Assembly (NCBI GenBank): GCA_030685235.1
Contig: MU839266.1
Location: forward strand, 1 to 61,311
Direction of reading: 5' to 3'
DNA length: 61,311 nt
Origin: Copromyces sp. CBS 386.78
Lineage: Eukaryota; Ascomycota; Sordariomycetes; Sordariales; Sordariaceae
The notes under the pieces were generated by a model. That model searched no databases. It was not told where the DNA came from and saw only the letters and a program-made list of their open reading frames with translations. Below, piece by piece: positions 56,501-61,311 of this stretch; position 1 is the first letter of the stretch; every line of letters begins with the position of its first letter. The position numbers were made by a program, and so were the translations under genes.

Positions 56501-58200
56501 TTTTTAATACCTAATTGGAAGCGTCCGTTTCTACGACGGTTCGTCTATTCTAATCGAAGATTTTTAATATTAGTATTAATGTAAAGGTTGCTTTGAATTT
56601 ATTAAATACTTTTTAGTATTCAATGCCCTATTATTAATCCTTTATTCTTGTTTTCTTAGTAAATTTGTAGAGGGGTTTAGTTATTTTAAAGAAGTTTTTA
56701 ATGAAACGACGGTAAAAGTTAGCGAAATTTAAGAAAGATTGTAAGGCCTTTTTGGATTTTAGTACTTTTTAAATTATTATTACTTTAATTTTATTTATAT
56801 TTATTTCGATACTTCTTAGTGTAATAATAAGGCTTAGGTATTTAGTACGTTTGGTATGAAATTTGTATTTGTTGATATTAATTTGAAGACCGGCCTTTTT
56901 TAGACGGGCTAAAACGTTAGTAACGTATTTAATATATTTTTCTTTATTTTCCGAATAAATTAGGATATTATCGAAGTAAGTAATTATAAATTTATTTAGT
57001 ATATTATAAAGAATATCGTTTATAAAGTGTTAGAAGGTTACTAGCGTACTTTATAAATTGAATAAATATATTAATAATTTATAAAAACCGAATTATATTA
57101 TAAATATTGTAATAATATTAAGTTTAGTAAAGATTTTTACTTTATAAATAGTATTTAACGTTTTTTTAATAAGTGGTAACAGGTATTATATTTTTAAAGT
57201 AGCGTTATTAATACTTCTATAATTTATGTAAATACGAATACTACCGCTTAGCTTCTGTATTAGTATAAATAGTAATAATATTAATAATTGGGAAGGTTTA
57301 ACAAAGTTTTATTTTAAATTATTATTTAACTATTTTTTAATAACGCTTAATTTTATTAGTAAGAAAAGTTTAGACTTTGAGTACGGTAGTTCTGTATTAG
57401 GGATTATTTCGAATTTGTAATTATATAAGCGGTATTAGGGAAGTTAACGGGTATCCGCCGGGTTTACTACCCTTTAATATTTATAATATTAATAAAGTGT
57501 TTTCGCTTTAATTTGTTATTTAGTAATTATAGGCCGGTTTACTTTTTTGTAAAATATTTTAATATTTTCTTCGGAGATTTTATATATATTTATAGGTTCT
57601 TTTATAATATTAGCTATTACTTTCCCGGTATCCCCCTTTAGGATACGTAAGAAGTAATTAAAAATCTGTTTTTTATACTTTACGCCGTTACCGGTATAAA
57701 TATCCTTATATATTTAGTCCGTGATTTAAAATTTCCCGGGGCCCGGTTTAAGGTTGCTAATTGCGATTTCTACTTCTATTTATTTTAATACTTTATCGAT
57801 TTCTCTCTTAATCGTAATAATAATTTCCAAGTTCTTTATTTTAATTATAAAATTAAAATTGGCGGTATTGAATTTAATAATATTATTTACGTTGATAGGA
57901 ATATTGTTAATATTGATCGGCCTTACGAAGAGAAGTATAAGTAACCTCCTTATAGGATTAATAGTAGGGATTTACTATTTATTTACAATTTTATATAGTA
58001 CGGGTTTAATAGCGGCCTCTAATTTAGGTATAAGCTATAAATTATAAAGTATTATTATTATTTAGCTTCCCTTTAGGGAATTCGTTAATTAAAAGGTCCT
58101 AGGGTAAAGGCTTGTAGCCTTGGCGATCTTTTCTTTAAGTTTTAATTTTCAGTATTAAATAGCTTTACAAATTTGGGAGAAGGGTATTTTAGCGGCTAAT
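53532..58200 (-). pseudogene. Gypsy5 pol relic: RT, RNase H, integrase
   Basis: Minus strand. RT: catalytic YFDNILIYS at 56952-56978, one Asp retained, within ITYFDNILIYSENKEKYIKYV. It is followed by RLKKAGLQININKYKFHTK (about 56910-56855). RNase H: about 56530-56340. Integrase: IERINVEIK*YL near 55195-55160 (QTERVN..ME.YL), then LLLIKFAYNNTISKTIG near 55110-55060 and FYTNYNFYLYI. The 1.5 kb next to the LTR (53532-55000) is C-terminal polyprotein or 3' untranslated sequence without a domain I can name. Confidence 0.83.
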
Positions 58201-58209
58201 TTTTCTTCC

Positions 58210-58375
58210 GCTTCCGTTTCAATAACTTATTCTTTTATACCCGCTTCGACGGCTTATTCCTACTCTTCCCCCGCTTTAATAGCTTACGTTTCCGCTTCGA
58301 CGGCTTACTCCTATTTTTCCCCCGCTTTAATAGTTTACTCTTCCGGGCCCGCCTCAACAGCTTTCTCCTCTATAA
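58210..58375 (-). repeat. Short coding tandem repeat in the Gypsy5 polyprotein
   Basis: On the plus strand units of 21-33 bp begin GCTTCGACGGCTTA or GCTTTAATAGCTTA (six imperfect copies). On the coding strand they give repeats of an EQAVEAG/EQTIKAG type, an acidic Ala/Glu-rich linker between gag and the downstream domains. Length steps in multiples of three support an origin as in-frame repeats. Confidence 0.65.
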
Positions 58376-58399
58376 CCGTAATAGTCTTAATAACTTTAT

Positions 58400-61217
58400 T
58401 TTTTAAAGCTCTTAGGGCTTTAGTTTAAAAATCTAGCGTATTTTAAGGTAGGTAAGTGCTATAGTATTTCCGGTTGAACCTTAGTTCGCCTATCTCTTAA
58501 TCTATTAATAAGTTATATTATTGTAGCTAAAGTAAATTTAAAATAATTGGGTTTTCTAGTAATAGGGTAAATATAAGTAATTCGATTTCTTCGTTATAAA
58601 TGCCAATTCGTATTGTAAATTTAACGTAATTAGTAATATATATATTAATATTATTATTAACTAGCCTTATCGGCCTTAGGTAGTATAGTTTCTTTATAAG
58701 TATTTAATTCCATTAGATAAAGTTCTTATTCATAAATCCTTTATTCGTATAACCATTATCGACTAAGGCCGGGCAATATACTTTATATTTACTATAAAGA
58801 AGGTAAATTGAAAGGAGGATAGATTTTTATAGTTTAGCTATAATTAAATTAATAAATAGTATTTCTAAAGATTCTTCTTCTTAGTATAATTCCCTATTTA
58901 TAATATCTTTATTATATTTATTTAAATATCCTTCTAAACTTTCCTATTCCTTTCCTTCTCCTTTTCTTTTAGGTAGTAACTTCTATTCGTAATTTAGGAC
59001 GAAGGCTCGGCTTTTCCCGATTCTAATTTAACTTCGTCGGTAGTATTAGCGGCGTTAATATTATTACCCTTCTTATTATTACCGTAGCCGTTCTAGCTAG
59101 GCTTTATTTTATAATTAGTAGGTGGTTAATTAATCCTAATACCTTCGATATTACCTTTACTATCGCTAATATCGACGAAGTTCTAATATTTCTTCTAATC
59201 GTAATTTAGCTAATTATATTTCTAGTACTTGCCGGTATTTTATTATTTCTTCTAAAGATTCGTAAGGACTAACTTATAAAAATTAGCGTTTATAGCGTCT
59301 AAATCTATAGTATTACCACCCTAGGATATTAATTTAGAGGAAGATCCTTTACTATTATTATTATTTAAACCGCTTCTATTACTACTTAAAGGGGCTAGGT
59401 TAGAGAATTTCTTTTAGAATGCGTTTTTTTTGTAACGGCGTACTAGCTTATTAAAAAGTTAAAGCTATCCTTAGAAATCTTCTTTATTAAGAATATTTAG
59501 TTAATAGGTGACCGAGCTTTTAAATTGGTTAGTAACCTTTTAACGAAGTATAAATATATATATAGCCTTACTTATATTATAATAGTCGGTGTATAGGGTG
59601 AATTTATTTATAAAATCCTAAAAGGAATTTTTTATTTACAACTTCTATAAGGCTCTATTAGCTTTAACATTTATATTTATTATATTATAACGATTATCGA
59701 GGTATATAATAAACTCTTCGGCCGTTTATTACTTCTATATACCTTAAGGTTCGTTATTAAAGATAAACTATATATTTAATTCGATAATAGATATTAGGAG
59801 TTTACTAAAGTATATAAAAATATATATAAATTTATCGCGCTCCGTTAGGAAATATTATTTATTATAAGCCTAATATAGGCGGATTTTAGTACGCTAAGTC
59901 GTATAAACGGTATTACGATCCTTAGTAGATTATTCCTTGGCGTTAAAAACGATTAGGTTTGTAAATATACGACGACGTAAACTATATTCGGTATTGAAAT
60001 TAGGCTTAGGGTCGGTATTAATCTAAATATTAATTTAAATTTTAAGGTTATTTACTTCGTTCTATAAATATTAAATTTAAATTTATAAAATCTTATTATT
60101 ATTATTGAGAAACTCTATTCGCACGGGGATAAAACTCTATTCGCACGGGGATCCACTTTGGTTTTATAAGTATAACTTTATCAAACCTCGGTGTATAAGT
60201 TCAAAAGTAGTGCCAAACTACTCGTCGATTTTTGACGGATTTTTCAAGGTAAGTACCAACCTCATAGCCCTAAGCGTTATCTAAATACTTTTTTTCTGAA
60301 CTTTTGGACTTTTCATTTTCCTAATTATTTATTATAATAGTTTCCTTTCTCTAAGGTTTTCTTACGCTACAGAGTGTTTGCGTTCTTCAAAGAGGTGATG
60401 TTAGATAGAGAAAAAAATGAGAAAAAATATCAAATACTTTTCACCTTCGTATAGAACTTTTTAGTGCTCCAGAAAAGACATTGAAGTTCACTTTTTGTTT
60501 CCCGTGCGAATAGAGTTTTATCCCCGTGCGAATAGAGTTTCTCTTATTATTAAGGTCGGTTATTATTATTTCTACCCTTTTAAATTCGGTAAATTAACCT
60601 TTAACTTCGTTTTTTTAATAGATAATATCGTTCTAGAATACTTTTTAGGCTTAGATATAAATATTTTCGTCGGCTTTCTTCCTTAATTCTTCTTATTAGT
60701 AGTCGCGCTTAATATTATTAAAAATTTTAATAATTATATCGACGATAGCCCTAAAGGTTAGGAATTATACTATATTTTCAATTTACTAGCGGTAAATAAT
60801 AGGGTACTTATAAATATAGGTACTAGTTTAAAATTTATTATAGAAATAGGCCTAAAGTAACCTACGGTTATAATTTGGATTATATATACGTAGGGCGAAA
60901 ATCGCTAGCGCTTAGTCGGTAATAATCTTATTTAATTGAAAATGGGGTAGAATATTCGTTCTTTTAAATAACTAGCCCAATTTTTAATATTCGGGGCCGG
61001 TATAGTTTGGGGGGGGGTCCTACGGACCTTATCCGGTAGGGATAGGGTAATCGTCGGCTATATGATATTTGAAGGCTTCCGTTTGGGTATTAATATTAAT
61101 TACTTCGCTTAGGAAATTAGGGGAGTAAATATTAACGGTTAAAAATTCGGTCTCGGTATTAACATACTTATTAATAATTAATTTAATATTATTATTATTT
61201 TTAGGGTAATTAAAATA
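58400..61217 (-). pseudogene. Gypsy5 gag relic
   Basis: On the minus strand the frame includes VYTT*RTKIRLY*AYNK and LTERDKFIYIFLYTLV (about 59900-59790), KRPKSLLYTSIIVII near 59730-59690, and, right of the MITE, ITVGYFRPISIINFKL near 60890-60840. AFKYHIADDYPIPTG (about 61075-61030) lies just left of a run of nine G on the plus strand (61009-61017). A basic stretch KPKKYSRTILSIKKTK is near 60655-60605. The frame is heavily interrupted. Domain limits are approximate; the part right of 60544 may include leader. Confidence 0.55.
60107..60543. mobile_element. MITE of the GAGAAACTC family, 437 bp, 8-bp TSD TTATTATT
   Basis: The ends GAGAAACTC/GAGTTTCTC are flanked by TTATTATT (60099-60106 and 60544-60551). 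Each terminus contains two direct copies of CTCTATTCGCACGGGGAT 21 bp apart. The interior has no open frame and is rich in CA/TG, essentially free of RIP. It is the best-preserved member of the family represented by 2595-3026 (inverted). Confidence 0.93.
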
Positions 61218-61311
61218 GAGAATGTCTTTTCGCACCGTAATGAATGTCTTCCAGCACCGTAGCCCCACCCTTCCCGTGCGCCAAGGCACACTAATGCACC
61301 CCAAAAATTTT
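61218..61311. mobile_element. Left end of a MULE-family element, cut by window edge
   Basis: GAGAATGTCTTTTCGCACCG at 61218 and the next 75 bp match the left ends of 270-910 and 34171-37857 base by base, but with C and G where those have T and A (GCCCCACCCTTCCCGTGCGCC). It is the least mutated copy of this terminus in the window. An open frame read through it on the minus strand is accidental. Confidence 0.85.

Larger units (their letters stand above)
53318..61217 (-). mobile_element. Gypsy5: Ty3/Gypsy element, 3' LTR in window, right end outside or obscured
   Basis: A 214-bp 3' LTR (53318-53531) is followed on the right by CTACCTCCCC, the complement of a polypurine tract, so the element reads on the minus strand. 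Coding from right to left: gag (about 61200-58400, holding a MITE), protease, RT (56952-56978), RNase H and integrase (about 55210-55050). No 5' LTR was found before 61218, where another transposon begins, so the right boundary is only the limit of recognisable gag. The LTR start TATTACGGGGTAAGG is that of the Gypsy1/Gypsy4 clan. Confidence 0.85.

Noticed and set aside
57754..58047. 97-codon hydrophobic plus-strand ORF
   Set aside because: It lies antisense to the Gypsy5 polyprotein, whose conserved blocks read on the minus strand.
61009..61017. Run of nine G as a possible frameshift site or assembly error
   Set aside because: A single homopolymer in a dead element; nothing in the sequence supports a functional role.
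61029..61304. 91-codon minus-strand ORF beginning MGCISVPW
   Set aside because: The first ~29 residues come from the MULE-family terminus at 61218-61311 and the rest from the Gypsy5 gag/leader; it is a chance fusion.

Overview
The window looks like an AT-rich, gene-free heterochromatin block from a filamentous ascomycete (Pezizomycotina) with repeat-induced point mutation (RIP). CpA/TpG is strongly depleted and TpA enriched, while CpG survives. Coding frames are recognisable only as relics in which CAA/CAG and TGG codons have become stops and Asp, Cys and His codons have become Asn and Tyr (for example YFDD to YFNN). I found no host gene, tRNA, rRNA or CRISPR array. Everything I can identify is a transposable element, so entries labelled pseudogene are element genes.

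Layout. 1-1140: a ~79-101 bp tandem repeat split by a 641 bp non-autonomous MULE derivative (270-910). 1141-2540: unidentified AT-rich DNA. About 2540-9105: LINE copy 1 (+), carrying a 432 bp MITE (2595-3026) and a solo LTR (8334-8568). 9106-9828: low-complexity DNA with a telomere-like motif. 9829-50206: a 40 kb nested stack. Its base is a minus-strand Ty3/Gypsy element, Gypsy4. LINE copy 2 (-, 11942-19460) and Gypsy3 (-, 20445-46891) are both inserted in Gypsy4. Gypsy2 (-, 20529-38680) sits inside the 3' LTR of Gypsy3. Gypsy2 in turn holds Gypsy1 (+, 21338-28619) and an autonomous-type Mutator-like element (34171-37857). LINE copy 2 holds a miniature LTR element (14033-14769) that holds a solo LTR (14383-14616). 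50212-53317: low-complexity DNA, then a gag relic split by a 413 bp MITE (51905-52317). 53318-61217: a further minus-strand Gypsy element (Gypsy5), carrying a 437 bp MITE (60107-60543). 61218-end: the left end of another MULE-family element.

Boundaries rest on direct evidence. Target-site duplications are exact at most junctions: 5 bp for LTR elements, 8 bp for MULE/MITEs, 14 bp for LINE 2. The two LTRs of each complete element have equal length (222/222, 308/308, 298/298, 232/232, 149/149). Interrupted reading frames rejoin across insertions. Two insertion sites can be compared with an empty site in the other LINE copy.

The elements seem to interact as parasites of one another. The 498 bp miniature LTR element has the same primer-binding-site start and the same polypurine/LTR junction as the local Gypsy clan, and also carries pol III-like A and B boxes. 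Several MITEs share terminal inverted repeats with the MULE. Short elements (~150-500 bp) retain many CA/TG dinucleotides while all long elements are destroyed, as expected if they fall below the RIP length limit or arrived later.
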